Shown: positions 8,613-16,409, numbered from the stretch's first letter. The stretch is DNA of 64,000 bases from Filimonas effusa (GCF_004118675.1 NZ_SDHZ01000005.1:1-64000); one strand, 5' to 3'. Notes: generated from the letters alone by a model not told the origin. Translations and numbers: made by a program.

Positions 8613-9367
8613 TCGATCCGCTTCCAGACTTCGTTGTAGTTGTTATTGATGCCTGTAGTGTAAAGGAAGTTGCCGTTGATCTTGAATTTATACAGGTAGG
8701 GTTCTTCTCTAAGATTATGTTTGTAACCTGTTCCTGCTGTGCGAAGGCTCTCTGAATAAGTACCTTTTTGTGTGTCGACGGTAAGCGTGCCAAAGAATGC
8801 GGCGTACATGGTGTTATCTTTCACCTGGATATCGGTTACCATAAAATGGCCGGGCGTAATTATTTTATATCGTATTTGGCCTGGCACGTTGCCATAGGCA
8901 GTATCGGGGAAGCCATTTTTGAAAAGCTGCCAGGTACCTACCAATGTGGCATCGGGCGTTGCGGCTTTTTTGGTGCTGAAGCAGGCGGAGAAGACCACTA
9001 CAAAAATGACGAGAACGGCTGAGGAAAGGATGGTTAATTTTTTCATTGCATTTGTTTTGAGATTAAATAAATCGAGAACGTAAAAGGAGAGCTTCCGGAA
9101 TGTGGTTTTATTGCCTGGCTGAACGTTGCTGGGCGTGGTATCGGCGCCGATTTCCACTTCCTGCTGTTCTGTTTTGGGAATGTCCTGGCCCAGCTCATTT
9201 AATATGAGCCTGATAGTGTAGCTTCTTGGGGTCACCTCTCCGGCTTCGATGCGTTGAAGTGTGCGCACGTTCAGGTGGCATTTTTCAACCAGTTCTTCCT
9301 GGGTTAATCCTTTTGCTTTTCTAAGTCTGGCTATTTTTTGACCAAGGCCGGGTTGTTGCTCGTCCAT
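8609..9367 (-). CDS. XRE-type HTH protein joined to a membrane-anchored lipoprotein-like domain
   Basis: The 252-aa frame has two unlike halves. Residues about 8-65 form an XRE-type helix-turn-helix (KIARLRKAKGLTQEELVEK). After a linker of about 40 residues comes MKKLTILSSAVLVIFVVV (from residue 108), a classical lipoprotein signal ending in an FSAC lipobox, then about 115 residues resembling the small lipocalin-like lipoproteins of Bacteroidota (LVGTWQLF, YKFKINGNFLYTTG, WKRID). An ATG at 9046 could start the lipoprotein alone. Read whole it would be a transcription factor anchored in the inner membrane. The downstream stop codon overlaps recQ. Target genes are unknown. Confidence 0.75.
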   Translation of the reverse strand: MDEQQPGLGQKIARLRKAKGLTQEELVEKCHLNVRTLQRIEAGEVTPRSYTIRLILNELGQDIPKTEQQEVEIGADTTPSNVQPGNKTTFRKLSFYVLDLFNLKTNAMKKLTILSSAVLVIFVVVFSACFSTKKAATPDATLVGTWQLFKNGFPDTAYGNVPGQIRYKIITPGHFMVTDIQVKDNTMYAAFFGTLTVDTQKGTYSESLRTAGTGYKHNLREEPYLYKFKINGNFLYTTGINNNYNEVWKRID

Positions 9368-9591
9368 ACGTTCCTTTATGCAATGATAGAAGAAGGCAAC
9401 AAATGTAACATAAATCGGGCAGGTACTTTTGGCCGTCTTTTACCCGGCATTGTATGCCGGTGTGCCGTTTGCCTGTTGTATTGAACTAATATGTTGGTTA
9501 TTAGCAGGTAAGAATGATATCATCCCGGGGATATTTTCGTATTGCGGGTTGGGTTTCAGGGATTACCGGGTATGCTGTGGTATGGCAATAA

Positions 9592-9626
9592 AAAAGCCGT
9601 CTCAATGATGACTGAGACGGCTTTTA
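9592..9626 (-). terminator. Terminator of the rplM-rpsI-rpsB-tsf operon
   Basis: AAAAGCCGTCTCA (9592-9604) and TGAGACGGCTTTT (9613-9625) are perfect 13-bp complements with an 8-base loop and a T tract on the minus strand. The rest of 9368-9591 shows no gene. Confidence 0.9.
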
Positions 9627-9646
9627 TTATTTGGGGCTTTGGGGGA

Positions 9647-10486
9647 TTACCCTAAAGCAACGCGTTTGAATTCGATCACTTTGAGATCAGCGGCTACTGA
9701 TTTCAGGTATTCGCCAACACTTTTGCCAGCGTCTTTTACGAAAGGCTGAGCGATGAGTGTTTGTTCTTTGAAGAAGGCGTTAAGTTTACCGTCAGCGATC
9801 TTAGCGATCATTTCTGCTGGTTTACCGGCCATTTTAGGATCCTGCTGAATTTGTTCAGTAACGATAGACCTTTCGCGTTCTACGGTTTCAGGAGAAACGC
9901 TTTCGGGATCCACTGCTACAGGGTTCATAGCTGCGATTTGCATTGCTACGTCTTTACCAGCTTCAGCGGCTTCTTTGTTGAGTGCAACGAGAACGCCCAT
10001 GCGGTTTGCGCCGTGGATATAAGAAGCAACGAAAGGCGCTTCCACTCTTTCGAATTTGCTTATACCTATTTTTTCGCCGATAGCTGCGAGTTTATCGTTG
10101 ATGAGGTCGGAAACCTTAGCACCGTTGATAGCAACTTCGTTCAGTTCTTCAGCGCTTTTCACGTCGTTAGCGATTGCTGCGTCGGCAATGCTTTGAGCGA
10201 AGGCTACGAATTCAGCATTTTTGGAAACGAAGTCAGTTTCGCAAGAGATGCAGAGAACGATACCTGTTTTGTTGTCGGCAGTTGTTTTAGCTAAAACAAC
10301 ACCTTCTTTCGCTTCACGGTCGCTACGTTTAGCAGCAACTTTCTGGCCTTGCTTACGTAACCAGTCGATAGCAGCTTCGAAATCGCCGTTCGTTTCAGTT
10401 AATGCTTTACGGCAATCCATCATACCAGCGCCTGTAGCCTGGCGTAATTTGTTAATATCTGCGGCTGTAATTGTTGCGGAAGACAT
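9647..10486 (-). CDS. tsf: Elongation factor Ts
   Basis: EF-Ts exchanges GDP on EF-Tu during translation. The 279-aa protein has the N-terminal UBA-like domain followed by RQATGAGMMDCRKAL and the conserved CETDFVSKN block that contacts EF-Tu; two core subdomains follow. It is the last gene of the operon, 159 bases after rpsB, ending in a strong terminator. The rpsB/tsf gap contains a 17-bp perfect inverted repeat (10583-10633) that could set the tsf:rpsB ratio. Confidence 0.97.
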   Translation of the reverse strand: MSSATITAADINKLRQATGAGMMDCRKALTETNGDFEAAIDWLRKQGQKVAAKRSDREAKEGVVLAKTTADNKTGIVLCISCETDFVSKNAEFVAFAQSIADAAIANDVKSAEELNEVAINGAKVSDLINDKLAAIGEKIGISKFERVEAPFVASYIHGANRMGVLVALNKEAAEAGKDVAMQIAAMNPVAVDPESVSPETVERERSIVTEQIQQDPKMAGKPAEMIAKIADGKLNAFFKEQTLIAQPFVKDAGKSVGEYLKSVAADLKVIEFKRVALG

Positions 10487-10582
10487 AATGCTTTCTATAT
10501 TTTACATGTTGAAGGATGAATGCGGGAGAGTTCTATGCATTCGGGGCATCAACATAAACTGTTTTTTGGTATAAAGAGGCAA

Positions 10583-10633
10583 GTTGAATGTTAAATGAAG
10601 ATGATGTTATTCAGCGTTCATTTAACATTCAAC
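10583..10633 (-). promoter_or_regulatory. 17-bp perfect inverted repeat between rpsB and tsf
   Basis: GTTGAATGTTAAATGAA (10583-10599) and its exact complement TTCATTTAACATTCAAC (10617-10633) flank a 17-base loop. There is no T tract after it on the minus strand, so it reads more like an attenuating or RNase-processing hairpin than a full terminator. Confidence 0.7.
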
Positions 10634-10645
10634 TATTATATGCGA

Positions 10646-11527
10646 TTAGCGAGGGCCGCCAGTGCCTGGTGTACCTGGTCTGCGGCTAGCGCCACCTGGA
10701 ACACGGCGTTTAGGTTGCTGACCGCCGCGAACTTTACCACCGCGTGCTGCTTCGGCTTCAGCTTCGGCCTGGATGCGTGCTGCTTTCTTTTCGTTTTCGT
10801 TATCCACTTCTTCTACGTCTTCTTCTTTCGCAGCCTGGCGTTCGGCGAGGCCTTCGGCGATAGCGGCAACGACGTAGTTGGTGATGATAGCGATAGATTT
10901 AGTAGCGTCGTCGTTTGCAGGGATTGCGTAGTCTACTTTGTTAGGATCGCAGTTTGTGTCGACCATACCGAAAGTAGTGATACCAAGACGTTTAGCTTCG
11001 GCGAGTGCGATGTGTTCGTGCCCGATATCGACGAGGAATAAAGCTGCGGGGAGGCGACCGAGTTGTGCGATACCACCTAGTACTTTTTCCATTTTGTCTT
11101 TATCGCGGCTTAAAGTAAGACGTTCTTTTTTAGTCAGGCTTTCAGCGCTACCGTCGGCGAGCATTTTTTCGATGCTCTGCATTTTTTTAACGGATTTGCG
11201 AACAGTGTTGAAGTTTGTTAACATACCGCCCAACCAGCGTTCTGTAGCGAAAGGCATGTTTACACGTTTAGCGCATTCGCTAACGATTTCTTTTGCCTGT
11301 TTTTTAGTGGCTACGAACATGATTTTTTTACCGCTTTTAGCAATTTGCTTGAGAGCAGCTGCAGTTTCCTGCAGGTGGTCGACGGTTTTGTTGAGGTCGA
11401 TGATATGAATACCTTTCTTCTCGGCGAAGATGTAAGGCAACATTTTAGGATTCCACTTCTTACGCAGGTGTCCAAAGTGTACACCGGCTTCGAGTAATTG
11501 TTGTTGTAATGAAGTGTTATTTTCCAT
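10646..11527 (-). CDS. rpsB: 30S ribosomal protein S2
   Basis: S2 (uS2) binds the 30S subunit at the back of the head. From the ATG at 11527 the protein has 293 aa; the body (LLEAGVHFGHLRKKWNPKM, VDIGHEHIALAEAKRLGI, DTNCDPNKVDYAIPAND) is standard, followed by a charged tail of about 55 residues rich in E/A then G/R/P, common in Bacteroidota S2. A longer frame to 11584 is open, but S2 proteins start near this MENNTSLQQQ helix. It follows rpsI by 69 bases. Confidence 0.96.
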   Translation of the reverse strand: MENNTSLQQQLLEAGVHFGHLRKKWNPKMLPYIFAEKKGIHIIDLNKTVDHLQETAAALKQIAKSGKKIMFVATKKQAKEIVSECAKRVNMPFATERWLGGMLTNFNTVRKSVKKMQSIEKMLADGSAESLTKKERLTLSRDKDKMEKVLGGIAQLGRLPAALFLVDIGHEHIALAEAKRLGITTFGMVDTNCDPNKVDYAIPANDDATKSIAIITNYVVAAIAEGLAERQAAKEEDVEEVDNENEKKAARIQAEAEAEAARGGKVRGGQQPKRRVPGGASRRPGTPGTGGPR

Positions 11528-11596
11528 TGTCAAATTATGATTGAAATATTTTGAATAATTGTTTAAGCTGCTGTTGCAACCCATACAGGAAACGGA

Positions 11597-11986
11597 TTAA
11601 CGTTTGCTGAACTGGTAGCTGCGACGCGCTTTTTTGTGACCGAACTTTTTACGTTCCACACCACGGGGATCGCGTTTCAGGTGACCTGCCGCTTTAAGGA
11701 CGGGGCGGAATTCAGGGTTTACTTCAATCAGAACGCGGGCAATACCCAGTTTAGCTGCTTCAGCCTGGCCTTTCAAGCCACCTCCAGTTGCGTTGATCTT
11801 AACATCGAATTTATCGATAGATTCAACGGTTTTGAGGGGAGCTTCTACCTGATTTTGCAGGTAAACCAGCGGAAAATATTCTTTATAGTCTTTATTGTTG
11901 ACAGTGATCTTGCCTTCACCTTTAGAGATGAAGATGCGTGTTACGGCTTCTTTACGGCGACCAACTGCATTTTTTTGTTTTTCCAT
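11597..11986 (-). CDS. rpsI: 30S ribosomal protein S9
   Basis: S9 (uS9) has a long basic C-terminal tail that reaches the P-site tRNA. The 129-aa protein shows VGRRKEAVTRIFI at the start, the INATGGGLKGQAEA block, and the invariant end ARRSYQFSKR. It sits between rplM and rpsB, the usual rplM-rpsI pairing, 55 bases downstream of rplM. Confidence 0.97.
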   Translation of the reverse strand: MEKQKNAVGRRKEAVTRIFISKGEGKITVNNKDYKEYFPLVYLQNQVEAPLKTVESIDKFDVKINATGGGLKGQAEAAKLGIARVLIEVNPEFRPVLKAAGHLKRDPRGVERKKFGHKKARRSYQFSKR

Positions 11987-12041
11987 TTATTTCAACTTTA
12001 TCGGCGCGGGCATTACTGCTTAGCCTTTACGGTTTTGAGAA

Positions 12042-12485
12042 TTAGAATTTTAACTCCTTAGGTTGTTGTGCGGTGTGCGGATGCTGATCACCTGCATAAA
12101 CGAACAGTTTCTTGATCATTTTGCGACCCAGACGGTTTTTAGGCAACATACCTTTTACGGCACGTTCGATGATTGCATCGGGACGACGTTTGATGAGGTC
12201 CTTAGCAGCTTCTTCTTTTTTACCACCTGGATAACCAGAGAAGTTAATGTATGTTTTGTCCTCAAATTTGTTACCGCTGAAAACTACTTTATCAGCGTTA
12301 ATGAAGATCACGTAATCTCCCGCGTCGAAATGCGGTGTGTAAGAAGCTTTGTGCTTACCGCGAAGAACAGAAGCGATTCTTGAACACACGCGTCCTACGG
12401 TTTGATTAGTACCGTCCACAACGTACCAATTGCGTTGTACGGTAGCCGCATTTGCATGCTTGGTTGTGAAATGAAGTTTGCTCAT
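12042..12485 (-). CDS. rplM: 50S ribosomal protein L13
   Basis: L13 (uL13) is an early-assembly protein of the 50S subunit. The 147-aa protein has the core WYVVDGTNQTVGRVCSRIA, the DYVIFINADKV and KRRPDAIIERAVKGMLPKN blocks and a normal C-terminus. It is the first gene of the four-gene operon, with a TACCTTTG promoter at 12580-12573 and an 87-base leader that can form several hairpins. Confidence 0.97.
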   Translation of the reverse strand: MSKLHFTTKHANAATVQRNWYVVDGTNQTVGRVCSRIASVLRGKHKASYTPHFDAGDYVIFINADKVVFSGNKFEDKTYINFSGYPGGKKEEAAKDLIKRRPDAIIERAVKGMLPKNRLGRKMIKKLFVYAGDQHPHTAQQPKELKF

Positions 12486-12566
12486 TTTGTTATTCTTTTT
12501 AAAGTGAAACGCCTTTTTGAGGCGCCCGGCGCTATCCCACCGGTAGTAAATCCCCTGAAAATTTCA
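12486..12566 (-). promoter_or_regulatory. Structured 5' leader of rplM, candidate ribosomal-protein leader
   Basis: The transcript from the promoter at 12580-12573 would contain in order a CCTGAAA/TTTCAGG hairpin, a CCGG/CCGG stem around TGGGATAGCG, and CGCCT/AGGCG just before the start codon. Structured L13 leaders have been proposed in Bacteroidia for autoregulation; I cannot align this one, so the identity is inference. Confidence 0.45.
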
Positions 12567-12572
12567 GGAGTG

Positions 12573-12600
12573 CAAAGGTAGGCGTGTATTTTCTAAAAAT
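12573..12600 (-). promoter_or_regulatory. Promoter of the rplM operon
   Basis: The minus strand reads TACCTTTGCACTCC with the -7 box at 12580-12573; the upstream region is AT-rich without a clean TTG at -33. Confidence 0.6.
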
Positions 12601-13069
12601 CCTATTTTTTGAGCAGTAATTTTACGTGCATGTTTCGTAAGTTGCTGATTTTCAATAAAAAATTTGCATCTATTTTTTACTTGTGTTGTAAAAGCCTTTA
12701 AAAAAGCGGGTTTGGGAGTGTTTAGAGGGCTGTAAGTGGTGCTCTGTATTGATTAGAAAGGGTTGGGAGTTTTGAATTACCGGGGGTGGGTTACGGGGTT
12801 TTGGAGGGAGTTTGTTTGGGAGCAATGGTTTGGGAGCGGCTTTAAGGCGGCTTTAAGACGGCTTAAGAGCGGCTTTGGGGTGGGCAGGAAAGGGAGCCGT
12901 TTTACAACAGTAAAATAATTGAGTGTTTCCACTCATGGAATGGGATGCTACTGGTTATCAGGCGTTATGGGAGGTGCGCTTTAACAACTCTTTAGAACAG
13001 CCCTTTGCTTTACGTGAAGGAATTGTTACGTGTGATGCCCTACCTTAGCGGCTCTTTAAAACTGAGTAC
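12601..13069. other. Gene-free region with GGCTTTAAG repeats
   Basis: No coding frame here looks real. At 12835-12880 there are four copies of a GCGGCTTTAAG-like unit at 10-13 base spacing, resembling the block near 860-915. Near 13020-13055 a CTACCTTAG element, about 30 bases before the peptidase start, may be that gene's -7 region. Confidence 0.5.
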
Positions 13070-14260
13070 ATGTTTATGAATAAAAAGTATTTACTACTGC
13101 TGGCGCTGGTGCCTATGAGTAGCGGGATATGGGCGCAGGACAACCTGGTAAACTCATTGAACGCTAATAAGAGCGATGCTTCGAAAGAGAAATTCAATTT
13201 TACCACAGTTATCAACATAGAAAGGACGTCGGTAAAAAACCAGGGCAGCAGCGGAACGTGCTGGAGCTATTCGGGGAATTCCTTCCTGGAATCGGAAATG
13301 ATAAAAGCGGGTAAACAACCTGTTGACATCGCGGAAATATATACTGCGCGTTGCGTGTATATTGAAAAAGCGAAAAACTATGTACGTATGCATGGCTCCC
13401 TGAACTGGGGCGACGGCGGAGAGTTACATGATGTTGTTAATATCTATGGCCAGTATGGTGCTTTACCCCAGTCTGTTTACTCCGGTTTAAACTATGGAAC
13501 CAGCGTCAACAAGTTTGCAGAGATGCAGGATGTACTGAAAGGTATGCTTGACGGTGTCATCAAAAATGCGAACGGCAAGTTAACAGCCAACTGGCTGCCT
13601 GCTTTCACGGCAGTGCTGGACAGTTACCTGGGTAAAGTTCCTGAGCAATTCCAGTACAACGGTAAAACTTATACTCCGCAATCTTTTGCAAAAGAGGTAA
13701 TAGGTCTTAAGGCTTCCGATTATGTTGAGCTGACCTCTTTACAGGATAAACCTTTCTACCAGAAAGTATTTCTTCCTGTTCCTGACAACTGGAGCTTCGA
13801 CTATGCATACAATGTACAGATGACCGAGTTAACCGACCTGATAGATAACGCTTTGAAGAGCGGTTACAGTGTAGGCTGGGCAACCGATGTAAGTGAAAAA
13901 TACTTCAGTTGGGCCAATGGTGTTGCTTATGTTCCTGAAAAAGAATTTGAAGCAATGACGTCTATCGAGAAAGCCAATATTTTCAATGGACCTAAGCCTG
14001 AAAGAGTTATTACTCCTGAGGCGCGCCAGGAAGCTTTTGACAACTATACGACACAGGATGATCATGGTATGCAGATCGTAGGTCTTGCGAAGGATCAGAA
14101 TGGCCGTGAGTACTATATTGTAAAGAACTCCTGGGGTGAATCGAACGACTACAAAGGTTACCTGTATGTGACCAAGGCTTTTGTTCAGTATAAATCAACT
14201 GCTATCCTTCTGAATAAGAATGCGATAACGAAAGATTTTCGCGGGAAGCTTGGGATCTAA
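13070..14260 (+). CDS. Secreted C1-family (papain-fold) peptidase, aminopeptidase C/bleomycin-hydrolase type
   Basis: A Sec signal peptide (KYLLLLALVPMSSGIWAQ) precedes a papain-like cysteine protease. Numbering from the second ATG (13076), the nucleophile is Cys62 in QGSSGTCWSYSG, the catalytic His is His330 in DDHGMQIVG and the Asn is Asn351 in KNSWG. The 396-aa size and the insertions between Cys and His fit the bleomycin-hydrolase/PepC branch rather than small papains; Bacteroidota versions are periplasmic or lipid-free secreted. Two ATGs (13070, 13076) are possible. It is a single gene followed by a good terminator. Confidence 0.9.
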   Translation: MFMNKKYLLLLALVPMSSGIWAQDNLVNSLNANKSDASKEKFNFTTVINIERTSVKNQGSSGTCWSYSGNSFLESEMIKAGKQPVDIAEIYTARCVYIEKAKNYVRMHGSLNWGDGGELHDVVNIYGQYGALPQSVYSGLNYGTSVNKFAEMQDVLKGMLDGVIKNANGKLTANWLPAFTAVLDSYLGKVPEQFQYNGKTYTPQSFAKEVIGLKASDYVELTSLQDKPFYQKVFLPVPDNWSFDYAYNVQMTELTDLIDNALKSGYSVGWATDVSEKYFSWANGVAYVPEKEFEAMTSIEKANIFNGPKPERVITPEARQEAFDNYTTQDDHGMQIVGLAKDQNGREYYIVKNSWGESNDYKGYLYVTKAFVQYKSTAILLNKNAITKDFRGKLGI

Positions 14261-14333
14261 AGATAGAAGGCAGCGGGTCAGGAATTGAGGGAGAGCGCTT
14301 TTTAAGGATCCAGGAAACAGACAGATCTTATAT

Positions 14334-14368
14334 TGATCCCGGTCGTTTTGTGCGGCCGGGATTTTTTA
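14334..14368 (+). terminator. Terminator after the C1 peptidase
   Basis: ATCCCGG (14336-14342) and CCGGGAT (14356-14362) form a stem followed by six T residues. The patatin promoter begins only a few bases later. Confidence 0.85.
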
Positions 14369-14369
14369 T

Positions 14370-14397
14370 TTGGGAGAGTCATCTCTTCCTATATTAG
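14370..14397 (+). promoter_or_regulatory. Promoter of the patatin gene, possibly leaderless
   Basis: TTG at 14370-14372 and TATATTAG at 14390-14397 are 17 bases apart. The ATG is at 14402, only 4 bases past the -7 box, so the mRNA would start at or beside the start codon. Confidence 0.5.
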
Positions 14398-14401
14398 CAT
14401 T

Positions 14402-15187
14402 ATGAACGCCAATATCGCCAAGGAGCCTATTTTCCGGCCTTTTGTTCTATCGGGTGGCGGCGCCCGTGGTTATGCGCATCTTGGGGTGCTGAAAGCATTT
14501 GAAGAATGCCGAATTTTCCCGGAGGTTATTTCTGCAACGAGTTCAGGATCTATTGTTGCAGTTTTTATCTGTGACGGTTATACTCCTGATGAAGTGCTTG
14601 AACTGGTAAGACATACGCGTATAGGCGTATCGATGCAATGGAAAAATATGAGCTCGGGGTTTTTATCGCTGAAAACTGTAGAAATGGCGATGAAGCAGCA
14701 TTTGAGACATACTACGTTTGAAGAATTGAAGATTCCGCTTCATGTTACTGCCACCAATTTTATTACGGGGCAACAAACCATCTTTAACAAGGGGCCTCTT
14801 ATTCCTGCTATTCTTGCGGCGTCGAGCATTCCACTTTTATTCCAGGCAGTGGAGATTGACGGCATTCCTTATGTTGACGGCGGGCTGTCGGGTAATTTGC
14901 CTGCCACACCGTTGGTGCCGGCGTATGAAAACATCATAGGCGTTCATGTAAATCCACTTAAACCTTATAAGCCTGACAACAGTCTGCGTGCCAATATAGA
15001 GCGCACGCTGCTGATGGCGATACGGGAGCAGATCAGCTTTACGCGGCAGTTATGCAGCCGGTTTATTGAACCTGAAGATCTGAGCCAGTATGGCATTTTT
15101 GATTTCAAACATTTTGAGGCCATTTACCAGATAGGATTAGACTATACAAGGAAGCTATTAAGGGAGCATCCTGAACAAGCGATATAA
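14402..15187 (+). CDS. Patatin-like phospholipase family protein
   Basis: The 261-aa protein has the Ser-Asp dyad layout of patatin-like lipid acyl hydrolases: oxyanion loop SGGGARG at about 17-23, nucleophile region ATSSG at 45-49 with Ser47, and DGG with Asp159. The usual GxSxG elbow reads AxSxG here, a conservative change. There is no signal peptide, so it is cytosolic and most like the RssA/YchK-type branch. I use the ATG at 14402 because an upstream one (14333) lies in the preceding terminator. Substrate is unknown. Confidence 0.88.
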   Translation: MNANIAKEPIFRPFVLSGGGARGYAHLGVLKAFEECRIFPEVISATSSGSIVAVFICDGYTPDEVLELVRHTRIGVSMQWKNMSSGFLSLKTVEMAMKQHLRHTTFEELKIPLHVTATNFITGQQTIFNKGPLIPAILAASSIPLLFQAVEIDGIPYVDGGLSGNLPATPLVPAYENIIGVHVNPLKPYKPDNSLRANIERTLLMAIREQISFTRQLCSRFIEPEDLSQYGIFDFKHFEAIYQIGLDYTRKLLREHPEQAI

Positions 15188-15188
15188 G

Positions 15189-15267
15189 ATCTCTGCTTTC
15201 CACAGCCGATACCGGCATTGCATTTCCCCTGCATTGGGACCGGTTTGTTACTGCGGAAAACAGAGAT
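15189..15267. repeat. 79-base imperfect palindrome downstream of the patatin gene
   Basis: Arms 15189-15205 and 15251-15267 (ATCTCTGCTTTCCACAG against CTGCGGAAAACAGAGAT) match at 15 of 17 positions. The interior contains further complementarity (CCGG.../...CCGG and TGCA repeats). No T tract follows on either strand, so it is not an ordinary intrinsic terminator. Confidence 0.6.
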
Positions 15268-15338
15268 GTGCCGGTATGATGGCTTTTTTGCACTTTACCG
15301 GTTTGCCTTTGTGAGCGGCAGATACAGTTTCCGCCTTG

Positions 15339-15470
15339 TTACGGCGCCTGGAATTTTCCTTTGTTACTTAGTTTGATGTAAGTATAGTCGTACGTGGGTT
15401 TAGAATTTACGCAGGACGCAAAAAGGATGACGGCAGCCGCGAGGGCTGCATGTTTTTTAACGGCGGACAT
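15339..15470 (-). CDS. Predicted 43-aa small lipoprotein
   Basis: An ATG at 15470 opens a 43-codon frame with a lysine-containing N-terminus (MSAVKKH), a hydrophobic stretch AALAAAVILFASC ending in a lipobox-like Cys20, then a short polar tail (NSKPTYDYTYIKLSNKGKF). That is the layout of very small Bacteroidota lipoproteins. It lies alone in an otherwise empty gap. No clear promoter is visible and I know no family for it, so it could be fortuitous. Confidence 0.5.
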   Translation of the reverse strand: MSAVKKHAALAAAVILFASCVNSKPTYDYTYIKLSNKGKFQAP

Positions 15471-15596
15471 TGGATTTTAATTTTCGTAAAAATATTCTGC
15501 GGCGGTTGCTTTGTAAATAGCTATTAAAGGGTATTTATAACGTAGATGGCAGAACTACGAAGTTTGAACGTTATCTTGCAAAAAATTAATTTTTCT

Positions 15597-15893
15597 ATGC
15601 TGGCACATCATGTATTATTCTGGCTGAAAGCGGATATAACAGAAGCGCAAAAAGCGGCGTTCCGTGAAAGTCTTGAAGGACTTAAAAAAGTTGAGACGGT
15701 AAAGACATTTCATGTAGGTGAACCGTCCAGTATCAGTCGCGCGGTGGTAGATACTACTTATACATTTTCGCTGGTGATTTTCTTTGAAGATATGGCTGGT
15801 CATGATGTGTACCAGGTGCATCCCTTACACAAGGCTTTCCTGGAGGAGTTCCGCGTATTCTTTGAGAAAGTGGTGATCTACGATTCTATTTAG
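15597..15893 (+). CDS. Dabb family (stress-responsive A/B barrel) protein
   Basis: This 98-aa protein starts MLAHHVLFWLKADIT, the strand typical of Dabb (dimeric alpha-beta barrel) domains, with the later HPLHKAFLEEFRVFFEKVVIYD segment. Dabb proteins form homodimeric ferredoxin-like barrels; plant and fungal members respond to stress or act as cyclases, while most bacterial ones are uncharacterised. An upstream ATG at 15546 would add 17 residues outside the domain. A TTATCTTGC element at 15571 may be part of the promoter. Confidence 0.85.
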   Translation: MLAHHVLFWLKADITEAQKAAFRESLEGLKKVETVKTFHVGEPSSISRAVVDTTYTFSLVIFFEDMAGHDVYQVHPLHKAFLEEFRVFFEKVVIYDSI

Positions 15894-15928
15894 TGCTCAC
15901 AGGTTGTGTGTGTGTTTTAACGGGTTGT

Positions 15929-16345
15929 TCATTTCTTCCGTTTTGATTGTACCTGTATGTTGGTATTTATGGCGGTTAGCTGGTGAATGAAGGATTCTTT
16001 GTCGTTGGGAGAGATCATCACTGTATCGTATTTGTTATAGAGGATTTCGAGGCGATCGAAGGACGCGGCGGGTGAGCTAAGCGGGTTGTTTGTTTCTTTT
16101 ATCTTCCTGATGGAATCGATTTTAACGATCTGCTTCCAGAATGCCCATGTGATGGTTAGATTACCGTCGTCAATGACATAGCGGATGGTAAAAGTGCAAT
16201 AGGCGGAAAATGCCGCGCCCAGCAGCATCAGGGGCACCATGACCCAAACACGTTGTATTATCATGAGTGCAATTACCCCGCACCAGGCTGTAAATACCGG
16301 AATCCAAAGGCCCAGACTAATCTTAGATGTGTAACGGGTTGTCAT
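15929..16345 (-). CDS. PH-domain (DUF1200/bPH_4) membrane protein
   Basis: Two hydrophobic segments near the N-terminus (about residues 8-25 and 30-50) are followed by a soluble bacterial PH domain. The string NPLSSPAASFDRLEILYN and the later ISPNDKESFIHQL are characteristic of the bPH_4 (formerly DUF1200) family. I use the ATG at 16345; one three codons upstream (16354) is also possible. Function is not established for the family. It stands alone between Dabb and DPP-IV genes. Confidence 0.8.
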   Translation of the reverse strand: MTTRYTSKISLGLWIPVFTAWCGVIALMIIQRVWVMVPLMLLGAAFSAYCTFTIRYVIDDGNLTITWAFWKQIVKIDSIRKIKETNNPLSSPAASFDRLEILYNKYDTVMISPNDKESFIHQLTAINTNIQVQSKRKK

Positions 16346-16409
16346 AATAATCAATGTTTAATGGTCGTGTTATTAAAGATATATATATTTCCAATTAAAG
16401 AAAAGGCTC

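Noticed and set aside
9761-10294. 177-codon plus-strand frame inside tsf
   Set aside because: It is antisense to tsf, rich in Phe and Cys as expected of the complement of a Lys/Glu/Ala-rich gene.
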